From Molanna angustata (Eukaryota; Arthropoda; Insecta; Trichoptera; Molannidae), in assembly GCA_963576475.1 (NCBI GenBank), contig OY754987.1, positions 10,349,756 through 10,413,755 of the forward strand: a stretch of DNA of 64,000 bases, in the 5' to 3' direction. Position 1 is the first letter of the stretch. Each line of letters starts with the position of its first letter. The notes beneath the pieces were generated by a model, which was given only the letters and a program-made list of their open reading frames with translations, searched no databases and was not told the DNA's origin. Of this stretch, positions 22,996-35,265 are shown piece by piece. A program made the position numbers and the translations under genes.

Positions 22996-23121
22996 ATTGA
23001 TTCTTGTCTCGAGTTATGATTATTTTTAATTTACTTCGATAAACGTTAATTTATTCTTCAGAATAATATGGAAAATTGCTATTAAGTGCGTGATCAATAT
23101 GAATTCGACGTAGTAAAGTTT

Positions 23122-23671
23122 GTCCTATTATAAATTTCAATGTTTGTATGTATGTATGTATGTATGCTATGCGCTCCTAAACCGTTCACCCGATTGCAAT
23201 GAAATTGTCGAGCGTATGCCCGGGATGGTTTCTGGATTAAAACATTTTTCTTCTTCTTCTTTTCATTGGGTATTAGGTCATTCTACCTATGAAGGTGGAC
23301 TATCCTGTGAGAAGATGTTCCAATTTTTCTTCCATATCCAGGCAGTTTTCTGAATTTAAACTTTTTTCTTCTTCTTCGTGTATTTGGTCATTTTACCTAT
23401 GAAGGTGGAGTATTCTGGGAGAAGAAGGTCCAACTGTCCTTGCATCTCTTCACAGGTCTTCCAGGATAGTTTCTGGATTTAAACTTTTTCTTAACCTACT
23501 GAAGGTACGAGAGGTAATGAAGGGAAGGGAGGTACTGAAGGGCTTGAAGGGACGGGAGGTACTGAAGGGGCTAAAGGGACGGGAGGTACCGAAGGGTCTG
23601 AAGCGACGGGTGGTAATGAAGGACCATTTTTAATTATACAGGCAATACGAAGCTTGCCGGTGGTTCACTAG
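23122..23671 (+). mobile_element. short Helitron-like element
   Basis: It starts TCCTATTATAAATTTCAATG with (TGTA)n and ends GGTTCACTAG followed by T. It contains the same TTTCTGGATTTAAAC units and GAAGGGACGGGAGGTACTGA minisatellite as the two larger Helitron-like copies. The base before the TC is G rather than A, so the left boundary is less certain. Confidence 0.5.
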
Positions 23672-23714
23672 TTATTTAATAAAAAATAACAGCACTTCTT
23701 AAATAAACGTAATC

Positions 23715-23785
23715 TATGGCGACGAATCATTGTCGGCCTGTGGTCCCGGGTTTAATTCCCGGTGGAAACACAGATTCTTTCAGTA
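23715..23785 (+). repeat. SINE S1 head fragment
   Basis: A box-B-like GTCCCGGGTTTAATTCCCGG followed by GGAAACACAG matches the start of the S1 body. Confidence 0.45.
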
Positions 23786-23912
23786 GGTACTTTCAATACT
23801 AGGTGGACAACGTGTATACTCAGTACCAGATATAACTACTTTCAATATTAGGTGTAGGTACCGATCTACTTTCAATACCTACTTACTAGATGTAGGTACA
23901 TAATTTCAACAC

Positions 23913-24144
23913 TGTTGTCGGCCTTCGTGGCTCAGTTGGTTAGGTATCTGACTGCTGATCCAAATTCCCGGGTTCGATTCCCGTTCGTGGAGACCCAGTT
24001 TTTAATGGTGTTTTCAGTCTGGATCTGTGAGACGATTAATATCGTAAGTCTCCAGAATGTAGCAACTTGATATTGGGTGCATGTTAAATTAATATTTGAC
24101 ATAGTATCTGTTAGTTGCCCGAGAAGCAATATTAAATAAAACAC
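23913..24144 (+). repeat. tRNA-derived SINE S1, most complete copy
   Basis: Box A (TGGCTCAGTTGGTTAGGTAT) and box B (GGGTTCGATTCCC) form a tRNA-like head of about 75 bp. The body follows (GAGACGATTAATATCGTAAG, CAACTTGATATTGGGTGCAT), then TGCCCGAGAAGCAATATTAA and an AATAAA tail. The tRNA arms pair poorly, so it is a SINE and not a tRNA gene. Confidence 0.8.
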
Positions 24145-24194
24145 TATGTAGGTGTTCTTTTCTGAAGTGTTTTTTAACTTTTACCAAATTAAAA

Positions 24195-24390
24195 AATATA
24201 TCATAACTCGTGATGAGAATCACTTATTAAAGTACCGGTCTCGATTCCCGATGGAGACACATTTTGATTGCATTTTTAGTCACAATTCAAATCTAAAGTC
24301 TCCATAATGTGGCAACTTGTTATTCGGTGCGAGCTAAAGTAATATTTGAAAGTCTGTGAGTTGTACTAGAAGTAAAAAATAAAATATGGC
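24195..24390 (+). repeat. SINE S1, diverged copy
   Basis: The blocks GGTCTCGATTCCCGATGGAG, CAACTTGTTATTCGGTGCGA and AGAAGTAAAAAATAAAAT are in S1 order. Confidence 0.65.
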
Positions 24391-24624
24391 TCTTTCAGTA
24401 AATGTAAGCAGGTAGGTACCTACTTAGTTAATACAAGAATAGTGTAAAGTTTTATGGTGTGCTATAACATTATTCCGTTTAAAACGAGTCGTCAAGGATG
24501 CATGAAGGTAAGTGAAGTGAGTGAAGTATAAGAGATTGAGTGACCTATTAATGACACGCGGCGCTCAATCAGATATGTGACTTGTTAATCTGAAGATTAG
24601 ACCACACCCGCCATATATCCGCTA

Positions 24625-24665
24625 CCGGCACGCTCCCTCTGAGCGGGATGCAAGGAGCGTGCCGG
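24625..24665. repeat. GC-rich hairpin, 12-bp perfect stem
   Basis: CCGGCACGCTCC (24625-24636) and GGAGCGTGCCGG (24654-24665) are exact complements around a 17-nt loop, within AT-rich DNA. Confidence 0.8.
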
Positions 24666-24679
24666 ATACACGCGTTTTG

Positions 24680-25390
24680 GGGTAATATGATATTTAACAT
24701 TGCATCGGAAGAATAGGGTGATTACGAAAAAAAGTCATTTTGTATAATTTTTAGGAAATTGTTTTAATGGAAATTTGTGGTACCTATACCTATTTTTTTT
24801 GTTCAGAACTGTGCATTAAATACGCAGATACAAATTTTGTATCGTGTAATAGCAAAATTTGTATCTCTCAACGAATCTCGTTGAAATTGTGGTTTTAATT
24901 ACTTACATATGTATGATTCTTTTATGAGATACAAATTGTACAACGAACGTGTATTCAGTACTAAATATAACTACTTTCAATATTAGGTGTATCTATCTAT
25001 TAGGTGTACCTATCTTTTTTCAATGGGTACCTACTTTAGTACCTACTAAATGTACATACATACTTTCAATACTATTTATGTGTAGGTACTTTAAATACTA
25101 GGCGTAATTTTTAATACTATTTTACTCTAACTAACCCTCATAGGTGTAGGTAGGTTTAATAATAAGTGTGCCTACTTTCATTACTTGGTGTACTTTTAAT
25201 ACGACATTTACTTATGTACTATGGTAGGTACCTACTTTCAATATTAAATGTACTAAGTACCTACAACAGTTTGAACACAAGACCCGAATGCAGATTCCGA
25301 CGTAAATACTATTTTTTAAACATTTTTAACGTCAGTATAAATCCATAGAAATAAAAATGTTAAAAATTATTTTTATCTATTATATAAAAT
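24680..25390. repeat. AT-rich spacer with GTAGGTACCTAC-type simple motifs
   Basis: Many interspersed copies of TAGGTGTA/TACTTTCAATACT phrases form a degenerate simple array from about 24950 to 25260. No gene was seen. Confidence 0.5.
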
Positions 25391-25392
25391 TC

Positions 25393-25835
25393 AATTGGTT
25401 GCTCAGAGCACAAGATAGAGTGGCGTGGAAGGAGATGGGGGAGGCCTTCGTCCAGGAGTGGACGGAATTAGGCTGAGAAGAAGAAGAAGTATGCTATGTG
25501 TTGGAAGACCGCCAATGAGATGAAGAGATGACATCAGCCGTCCTGCTGGTGTCAATTGGTTGCTCAGAGCACAAGATAGAGTGGCGTGGATGGAGATGAA
25601 GGAGGCCTTTGTTCAGGACTATTCAGAAGTGGACGGAATTAGGCTGAGAAGAAGAAGAAGAAGAAGTATGCTATGTGTTGGAAGACCGCCAATGAGATGG
25701 AGAGATGACATCAGCCGTCATGTTGGTGTCAATTGGTTGCTCAGAGCACAAGATATAGTGGCGTGGAAGGAGATGGAGGAGGCCTTCGTCCAGGAGTGGA
25801 GGGGATTAGGCTGAGAAGAAGAAGAAGAAGATACC
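25393..25835 (+). pseudogene. RTE-like LINE 3' end in 175-bp tandem copies
   Basis: Each unit encodes G-R-P-P-M-R-W-R-D-D-I-S...N-W-L-L-R-A-Q-D-x-V-A-W-K-E-M-E-E-A-F-V-Q-E-W and ends with AGGCTGAGAAGAAGAAG. Units begin near 25492 and 25667, with a partial one from 25393. The C-terminus A-Q-D-R...E-A-x-V-Q-E-W with a (GAA)n tail is shared with the fragment at 48050. Confidence 0.75.
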
Positions 25836-26029
25836 AAATTCCCTTTGAAAAATTATTGTATATAATATAATTAGATAGGTACTGGTTTTTCACTTAGCAA
25901 GGGGACTGATTATGGTTAATACATTTATAGTTTACCCTATAATATCTTGCATATTGGTTATGTTATGCAAATGTGTGAGTTTAGTGGGAGGTGTTAGAAT
26001 GGTGTAATGAGGGGTAATTTAGATTGATT

Positions 26030-26620
26030 GCTTTGTATTATTAAACTCTTTGTATAATATTATGGACTATGGTCTTTATTGCCTTGCATATACTTATTTT
26101 CTTGCTTAATTTTATTGGAAAGTATGTAAATATATCATGACATACATACTACCACCAGTGGACGAGCAGGCTTGTAGATATCCCGCTGTTCGGGTGGTCT
26201 GGAGCTCAATTACTGCAAGCTCTAAAAATTATTATTATGAGCAAGTGTACTATAAATCGAGATCTGTTATTCCACCTGTTAATATAGACAGTCACTTACT
26301 TGAGACGTATCTTTATTCCTTGACAGGAACACAGGGACAGCTCTGGCGATTCAATTATCTTGCTCACGGGAAGGGGGTAGGATCTTCAAAGTGTGACAGA
26401 GAAGGATCTATTCACAAACAGCACACAACACCAAAAAAATACGCGATCAATATGTGAGCTACAAATCCAACCCGTTTAAGTCGGCCGACGAAACTTAATG
26501 TCTTACGTTTTTCAGCAGAAAAACAAATGTGAAAAATCCATAGATCTGCCCTCTGTGTATGTTCGGATTTCAAAATATATCACAAATAAATGACCGTCTA
26601 TTCCACAGATGGCAGACCCC
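26030..26620. other. unassigned, partly less AT-rich sequence
   Basis: A plus-strand open frame at 26137-26457 has no recognisable motif. Nothing else was identified. Confidence 0.3.
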
Positions 26621-26750
26621 GATTAAATAGCAGACTTGCTTATATTATAAATGAAAAATTATAACAATATTTATTATTGCTTACCCCGATTAAATAGCAG
26701 ACTTGCTTATATTATAAATGAAAAATTATAACAATATTTATTATTGCTTA
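26617..26750 (+). repeat. 67-bp tandem duplication
   Basis: CCCCGATTAAATAGCAGACT through TTATTATTGCTTA occurs at 26617 and again at 26684, apparently identical. Confidence 0.9.
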
Positions 26751-27200
26751 ACCAACCAGATAGGGCGAGGAAAGATCTTTGGCAGAGCACAATATGGTAT
26801 GGAGATCAGGTCGACCTATCGGAAAGTTTGGGACCAGGACACCAACTACCCTACCTGACATGGAAGACACTTAATAGATTACGCATCTGTGTCACCAGAT
26901 GCAAAGAGAACATGCTAAGGTGGGTTATAAGGGTGGAAGAGGATGTTTCCTGCAATTGCGGCGAGATACAAACTGACGAACATCTCCTCATCTGTCGAGA
27001 TATGCCAGTGAGGTGCGATGCAGAAGACCTGATGATGGTTAATGGCAATGCCGTTGCGGTTGCTATATTCTGGAGTGGGATGGCCTAGTGGTAAAGTACT
27101 CGGTCTCATAAAGTAAGTAAGTGTGACATACACGGAGAAGGATTCTGGAGGAGGCCAGGTCCCACACGGGGCTGTAGCGCCAATGGTGTTGATGATGATG
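26751..27200 (+). pseudogene. LINE family D C-terminus and a (GAT)n-tailed fragment
   Basis: 26760-27060 encodes G-H-Q-L-P-Y-L-T-W-K-T-L-N-R-L-R, then C-x-C-G-E-I-Q-T-D-E-H-L-L-I-C, a C2HC-like finger found at the end of several non-LTR proteins. Fragments of the same family are at 50150-50640 and 63700-64000. Directly after, 27105-27200 resembles the 3' end of a LINE with a GATGATGATG tail. Confidence 0.65.
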
Positions 27201-28591
27201 TATATCATTCCTAGTTTATAGATGTGAGTATATCAAATTAAAATAAATTGTTTTAAAATGATCAAAAATTTTAGAAAGAATTAAAATAGGAAAGAAACGA
27301 GCAATTTTAATACGTGAAGCGAAAATTTCGGATCCCCTTTTAAGCAAACTGCGCGCACTGAGGAGTTTGAGTTTTAATAGGTATATTATGTTACTGATGT
27401 TTCTTTTTCAATTCATGTTTTTTAACCAGTAATATTCATCAAACATTTTTGGGTTATTTGTTGTATTACTGTCTGCTTGTCCTATGTACTAAGTTGACTG
27501 TATGTTTGTTTTCAATAAATAAAATTTATAAAAATATTTTGTAATAAATTATGATAGTATTGTAAGCTAATAATTGATGTATGGAGATGATAATTGTTAT
27601 ATTTGATATTTTTATACATATATACTATCCTTTGTACATTGTTAGCTTCAATTTGAAAAAAAAAAAACTGAGTCGAACCCAGGACTCGAAGCTCCAGACA
27701 CAATTGTCTTGACAACAAACTATAAGTACAATAAGGTTAGAATTTTCACAGGCGTAGGATTACAAAATGAAAAATGGACAGAAATTTTAACCTCTAAAGT
27801 ATTGCGTTTCAATTAATTACTCAATTGAACATGTTAAATCTTCGGCACACGTCACTTTGTAATAAAAAATATCAGTCCTATAATAATTGCGTATGAAAAG
27901 TAATATTAATGTCAAAATGCCTTGTAATATTTGCCTTTCACACGCGCTCTTCCAACCATCGGGCGCCCTCCGAATCGAACAAATAATAAAAAAGTTAATT
28001 CTTGACGCCAAATTGAAATAAATCACAGAGACGGCGAACAAAGGGATGAGAATGGATGTGAACCCATACCCTAGGCGTTAAAGCGTAATCCCTAACCCCA
28101 CCGTAATTCGATATGAATACATTATTATTGTTACAAGAATATGTCTACACGAATATTGAATATAGAGAGTTGAGTAGATCAAGTAAATCTATATCTATAT
28201 ATTATTATTATTTCATTTTGTAGTGAGATTACAAGGAGAAAATATACGTTGATTCACGTTGCGGGGATGGGTTGATAGATATTGTCTTATGGCAAATAAC
28301 ACACTTTTATGCACTTTGCTGTAAAAATATATTTCACTTACACTACCTACAATTTACCTACAGTCTCAATGCACTTTCCAATCGAGGTAAACGAAATTAT
28401 ATGTTAAAATTTACATTTTTGATCGATATTTCTTGTTGGAATTCCATTTCATTTTTTCCTTAATTTATGAAAATATATAAAAAATTGAAAAACTTTTTTA
28501 ATTATTACACTATTAATGCATATATATTTTTTATAATTGTATATGCATATATATTTCCACTATCAATGTATTCTACTATATCACTTTTATA
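27201..28591. other. AT-rich spacer with a possible SINE scrap
   Basis: No gene was seen. A box-B-like GAGTCCTGGGTTCGACTCAG on the minus strand near 27670-27690 may be a SINE remnant. Confidence 0.35.
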
Positions 28592-31485
28592 TCTAAAGTA
28601 ATAAAGCAATCAAAATGTTAGTGTATGTGTGTGTGTATGTGTGTGTTTGTCTCACGCCTTCTGAAAAACCAAGAGCATCTAAAAATCTAATTTATGTGCG
28701 AACGTGTACCAGTATACCTGATGCAGTGTCACGCTAAAAATAATGCGATAAAAATGCTGAATTTTAAAAATATTTCAATAATTATTTTTTTCATACAAAA
28801 TTTTCCAAGTCATATCTGTCAAAAAAGTGTACATTTTGCACGCAAATATCTGTTAGTTTAAAAGTTAGAAGTACGTATTTACACGAAGAAAATATATTTT
28901 CAAGTATAACTTAGCGTTTAAGTGAAAAACATGGTGAATATTTTGTATAATTATAATGTTTAACTTATTTTTAAAGTAAGCGTTTTGTACAAATGTACAT
29001 ATAACCCCGCCATTTTAATATCTTTTCATACGATATTTAATTTTCCTACCGAATGAATATGTTCTTTAAAATAATATACCTTTGAAATAAATGTGATTAT
29101 GAAATAATAAAATGAAACACAAGACATTACAGCAAGTTTTAAGACATATATTGTAAAAGTCTGTTAATTATTAGTAAAGATATAGGCATAATAAAATTGC
29201 ATAATTTGTATGTAATATTTGATATTTTGGACAATTTTCGTTTTTGTGGCTTCGAACAAACCAATGTATGTAGGTACCTACCTACATATCCAAAAAAATG
29301 TATCGAGCCCATTTGATAGTAATATTTTATATGTTCGATGGTTACTATGGTTACGGAAAGATTCTGATATTCAAATAAAATTTGATATGAATCGAATTTA
29401 TTTAGAACATTGTTGTAGGTAGGTACCTACCTAATACTATTTACTTACAAATCAACAATATACTGATTTCCTATAGGAAAATTATTTTATTTATTTATTT
29501 ATGTATGGATGCATGTATGCTATGTGCTCCTAAACCGTTTGTCCGATTACAATGAAACTTTGGTGAATTGTCGAGCGTATGCCCGGGATGGTTTCTGGAT
29601 TTAAATTTTTTTCTTATTTTTCTTCTTCTTCGTGTATTTGGTCATTTTACCAATGAAAGCGGAATATCCTGGGAAACGAAGGTCCGACTGTCTCTCCATT
29701 TCTTCGCAGGTCTTCCAGGACGGTTCCTGGATTTAAACTTTTTTCTTCTTCTTCTTCATCGTGTATTTGGTCATTTTACCTATGAAGGTGGACTAACCTG
29801 GGAGAAGAAGTTCCAATTGTCCTTCCATCTCTTCGCAGGTTTCTGGATTTAAACTTTTTTCTTCTTCTTCTTCTTCTTCATGTATTTTTGGTCATTTTAC
29901 CTATGAAGTTGGAGAATACTGGGAGAAGAAGGTCCAACTGTTCTTCCAACTCTTCGCAAGTCTTCCAAGACGGTTTTTGGATATAAACTTTTTTCTTCTT
30001 CATCGTGCATTTGGTCATTTTACCTGGACATTTTAGGTGGACTATCCTGGGAGAAGAAGGTCCAATTTTCCTTCCATATCTTCGCAGGTATCTGGATTTA
30101 AACTTTTTTCTTCATCTTCTTCGTGTATTTAGTCATTTTACCTTTGAAGGTGGAGTATCCTGGGAAAAGAAGGTCCTTTCATCTCTTCGCGGTTCTTCCA
30201 GGATGGTTTCTGGATTTAAACTTTTCTTAAGCGGCTGAAGGGACGGGATGTAATGAAGGGAAGGGATGCACTAAAGGGCCTGAAGGGATGGGAGGTATAA
30301 AAGGGCCTAAAGGGACGGGAGGTACTGAAGGGCCTGATTGGAAGGGACGTAATGATGGATTGAAGGGATGGGAGGTACTGAAGGGTCTGAAGCGACCGTT
30401 CGTGGAGTCTAATTCTTTTTCTTCGTTTTCTTATTTTATGTAGAACTTTGGTGAATTTTATACAAAACTATTTCCTATGGATTAATCTTCTTCTTCTTTT
30501 ATGTAGACCTTTTAGTCAGTTTTTATGCAATCTATTTCCAATAGTCTAATTCTTCTATTTTTTGTATTTTTTCTTATTTTATGTAGACCATTGAAATAGT
30601 TTTTTATACAAACTATTTCTTATAGTCTTATACTTATTCTTCTCTTTTTTATTTAGACTTTTGGGTTAGTTTTAAGTCTAATAGTCTATTGTGCAGAAAT
30701 ATTATTAACAATATGCACACTTGATGAAAATACATATGTAAAAACGAATGGGATGTGGGATGTGACGATGTAACCTGCACTAGAATATTTTCAATACTTT
30801 TGTTTAATCAAATTTAAACCATTTATATCATCCTATTTTGAATAATTTTCAACACCTTCATATTTGATTTCGTTGACGATATTTAAATAATGGGGGTTGT
30901 GGCCATTACTGAACTCTTCACAACGTTTATATTCAAATTAAAAACTATTTATTATAGTTTAAGTCTTTTTCTTCTTCGTTAATGTAGACTTTTGTGTCAA
31001 TTTTAAGTCTATCAGTCTAATTGTGCAAAAATATAATGCACACTTGATGAAAAAATATAAAAACGAATGGGATGTGACCAACACTAGATCTTTTCAGTAC
31101 ATTATTTAATCAAATTTAAACCACATTCCAACATCCAAAATTACTAAATTTTCAATAGGTATATATTACAATTTGTTTTCGATGATAATATTTAAAAATG
31201 GGGGTTGTGTACAACGTTGATAAACTGTCATATTTAAAACCATTTCGCGTAGTCCATGCGTGCAGAAATTGTATATTATACTTCATTCACACTTTATAGC
31301 AATATATAAAAAAGAATGGGTTGTGGCCATCACTTGAACATTTTACAATGCTTAAACTCAATCAAATTTCAAACCACTTTTCATAGTCCGATATTGCAAA
31401 ATAATTGGGTGACAATATTATAAAAACGATTGCTTATTCCTTCACAGTTTTACATTCTTGGCCAACGGCGGGACATAAAGGCTAG
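28592..31485 (+). mobile_element. Helitron-like element, copy 1 (2894 bp)
   Basis: It starts TCTAAAGTAATAAAGCAATC after an A and ends GGCGGGACATAAAGGCTAG before a T. These are the TC and CTAG ends and the A/T target of Helitrons. A second copy at 60630-63184 begins and ends at exactly the same bases, and the flanks differ completely outside them. A short GGCCAACGGC palindrome-like segment lies just before the end. The interior has no protein: microsatellite (GT), about five diverged units with TTTCTGGATTTAAACTTTTT, a GAAGGGACGGGAGGT minisatellite (30232-30410), then AT-rich repeats. It is non-autonomous. Confidence 0.75.
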
Positions 31486-31599
31486 TGTATAATAAGTGGA
31501 TAATATTATTAAAAGGATTTTTAAAATTTTGAAAAATAACAAAATATTTTTAACGATATGTCATTAAATAAATGTCAGTAAGCAAGTGGGCTGTGGCCA

Positions 31600-32310
<711 letters not shown>

Positions 32311-32344
32311 TAACAAAGTGATATTGTAATATTTCGAAAGAATT

Positions 32345-32760
32345 GAATATAAGCTCTGTCTCATAATCTTTAAAGCACTTCGTGGTATGGCTCCTACTTA
32401 CCTCTCCGAACTGTGCATTCCGCTTTCAATAAATGACAGACAATCATCACTTCGTTCTGCTTCTTCATCCATGGTTGGGAAATTAGTTGAAATAAACAGG
32501 GTGCTCACAACTAATTTCGGTGATCGTGCATTTGCTGTGGCAGGACCAAATGCATGGAATAAGCTCCCACACACCCTCAGACAAACCGAAAATATATCTT
32601 CGTTCAGAAAAAAACTCAAAACGTACCTTTTTCGCAAATCTTACCAGAGCCGAAATGATACAACGTAATCAATTTTTCAGCGCCCTTGAGGTGAGATATT
32701 CACAAAAACGGCTCTATATAAATTATCCAAATTTATTATTATCATTATTATTATAATTGT
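32345..32760 (+). pseudogene. CR1/L2-like LINE C-terminus and 3' tail
   Basis: The plus strand encodes MAPTYLSELCIPLS, L-R-S-A-S-S-S and F-G-D-R-A-F-A-V-A-G-P-N-A-W-N-K-L-P-H-T-L-R, ending K-L-K-T-Y-L-F. This is the typical last part of CR1/L2/Rex-group LINE proteins. After the stop a short 3' UTR with GGCTCTATATAAATTATCC leads to (TTA)n. It is 5'-truncated. Confidence 0.75.
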
Positions 32761-33425
32761 GAATATACAATAGGTAATGAATCACTCCAGTGGACAAGAT
32801 CTAAGGATACTTCACGTATCATCTAGGATAATATGTGATCTAGGGGTTATATTTTAATCGAAACTGAGCTTTCTAGCACATCCTGATGATGTTGTAATGA
32901 GGACCAACAAGGTAAAAATTCTTTCAGCTCATTACTGAAAACCGAATGAAAGGTATATATATTTTCACGTAATTGTATTGTTTAATATAATTTATGATGG
33001 GTGTTCTAGTTGATGTATGGTAGTATGGCATATGCGCTAAAAACAGGCGTGGAAATTATTTGAAAAGGGAGTTGGTTAGTGGAGCGGAAACCACTCTATC
33101 ATTGCTTGTTATGTTGGCATGCATGTATGTATGTATAATATGTATGTACTGACATTGATACCAACATTACGATTGGTTAGTAATATATAAGGTGCTGATA
33201 TATTTTATACTTACATACAACATAATGTATATCTTATAAATAGGGGGATTTGTGATTTATAATACTTTGAATGTATTAAGTAAATGGAATATTTGCAAAA
33301 TAAATTATCTCTGCAAGTATCATAGAAGAACCATCAAAAAATATTTTGAATGTTTGAATAAAAACAATGCAACAACACTACAATTTCTGGGTGTATTTTT
33401 GTGAAGTTCATTGCATACATTCTTT
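32761..33425. other. AT-rich spacer, nothing recognised
   Basis: No gene or repeat boundary was identified apart from short (ATGT)n runs. Confidence 0.4.
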
Positions 33426-33429
33426 TAAC

Positions 33430-33680
33430 TAGGTGCTTAGAGTTATAATCAAATTTTCGCTACTACCACCACCACCCGCTCTGCATGTGGGGGACTGTAA
33501 ACGGCCCCTTCATAGAACGCTATATGAGCGACAAAAAAAGCATAGCATGAAAAGTAGCTCATGGAGCCCTCTAGATTAGCGATCTCGGTACCATCGTGCA
33601 AAAAGAACAATCAATGTGAATGGAAGATTCACAATCGTGGACTGTCGTTGACTTCAGATCTTTTTAAATGAGAAACATCA
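33430..33680 (-). repeat. unnamed repeat R2, minus strand
   Basis: It contains ACCCGCTCTGCATGTGGGGG, AGCGACAAAAAAA and ACTGTCGTTGACTTCAGATC, which are the reverse complements, in reverse order, of blocks at 53990-54150. A shorter piece is at 36640-36700. Confidence 0.65.
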
Positions 33681-33859
33681 GGGGTATGAACAAGATCTCT
33701 GTATAAAATTAGCCTACTGGGAATCTTACAATGGCAAGGCACCATAACAATGACGGAACTTCTTAAAATCAAATAATATCAGTTAAAATCAAATAAATAC
33801 ATATCGTATTAATATCGTATCTGGGACATATGCTGAATGCGTGTAGCGAAATATAGATA

Positions 33860-34060
33860 TCTCTGGCAGCTTTTCTGGATTTCTTTTGATTAATCCAGAA
33901 AAGCTGCCAAAGATTGCAATGCCCAAGATACCAGAGGGACGCCGACCACCGGGAAGACCATCAAAGAGATGGAGGAGGAGCTGGACATCCTCGTCCCAGG
34001 ATCTGTAGAAACAGATCTCAGATCTGTTTCTAGAAAGGACGTTCAAGATGTTTAGCGAAA
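33860..34060 (+). pseudogene. RTE-like LINE A 3' fragment with hairpin
   Basis: 33900-34010 encodes E-G-R-R-P-P-G-R-P-S-K-R-W-R-R-S-W-T-S-S-S, the end of family A. It is preceded by an exact 18-bp inverted repeat (33864-33881 and 33892-33909), and a second palindrome (CAGATCTCAGATCTG) follows. Confidence 0.65.
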
Positions 34061-35020
34061 ATTATACCTTGGCATATCTTTTACGACCATGGGCCATGGT
34101 CACCACCAGCGGCAACTCTATATGAAGTGCGTTGGATCAATTGCACTACCAATTTTTACATGGTATATTCTAAAAATTAATATTAAAATATGTTTTTAAT
34201 ATATCATTACGCTTTAATTTATTACTGTTATTTTTCTAAACCAATTGATTATTTTATAATAATATCCTCGCAATCAACATCATATAATGAAATCTACCGC
34301 AATACAAATATTATCATTATGTAATGTATGGCGTGCGATATACATATCGCACCAAAATTGATTTCTTTTTAATACAGCGTATGTATGAAGAGAAAGAGAT
34401 AGTCCCCTGGCAGATGAAATAGCGATACTTGTACTGAACTGAATAAGGCAGACTCGTGTAGGCTCGTGCGCTGCACTGAGCTTATCATATCTTAGATGTA
34501 ATTAGTATGTATACCTCTATCTCGCTCTCTAATTCATTAGCCATTCGTATTGAAAGAGATGAGTATCACGTATAAATGACATACAGCCGTTCCGCGCCTA
34601 AAATACGAGTGTCACATATTGACACACAACTTTAGACCTAATTACTTCGTATATTAATACTTGATTGAGACGAAAATTGTATGAATAATACTCCCATACA
34701 TTTGTCTTTACGACATCTGTTGATAAATCAGTAAACAATATTGTAAAATAACAATATTACCTATAAAAGAGAACGTCACTAATTAAAATGTGTACATATC
34801 CTTGTTTGAACTTGGTTTTTACCAATCGTCAATATCGGGCGCGGTTTTTATTTTGAATTAAAAAATGATTTGAAAACAAATACTGTGACTTTAATACATT
34901 TGTTTAAATATCGTATATTGTATTTATGGTTTAAATACCTATTAATTTAGGAAAAAATTGCACTACCAAAAATGATCAAAAATACCATAGACCATTCGCC
35001 ACTGGTCACCACTACGGCCA
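34061..35020. other. AT-rich spacer, nothing recognised
   Basis: No gene or repeat boundary was identified. CAATTGCACTACCAA near 34138 and ATTGCACTACCAAAAA near 34957 may mark related ends, but no element could be defined. Confidence 0.35.
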
Positions 35021-35024
35021 TTGC

Positions 35025-35265
35025 GGGCCATGTCCACAGGATGAGTGATGACCATACTCCCAACAAGGTTTTATACACCACACCAGACGGAAGAAGTGGC
35101 AGAGGCAAAAATGAGATGGCTGGACGATGTGGAGGCTGATATACGAGCGCTGGGCCTTACCAACTGGAACAGAGCCGTAGAGTGCAGGGAGGAATGGCAA
35201 CGGATTCTGATGCAGGCCAAGGCCCACAACGGGCTGTAAGGCCAATCAATGATGATGATGATATC
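35025..35265 (+). pseudogene. LINE family C 3' end with (GAT)n tail
   Basis: The strand encodes H-R-M-S-D-D-H-T-P-N-K-V-L, then, after a shift, R-W-L-D-D-V-E-A-D-I-R-A-L-G-L-T-N-W-N-R-A-V...Q-A-K-A-H-N-G-L-stop, followed by CCAATCAATGATGATGATGA. The fragment at 63195-63480 is from the same group. Confidence 0.75.

Noticed and set aside
23933..24003. A tRNA gene
   Set aside because: Box A and box B are clear but the stems pair poorly, and the flanking body repeats elsewhere, so it is a SINE head.
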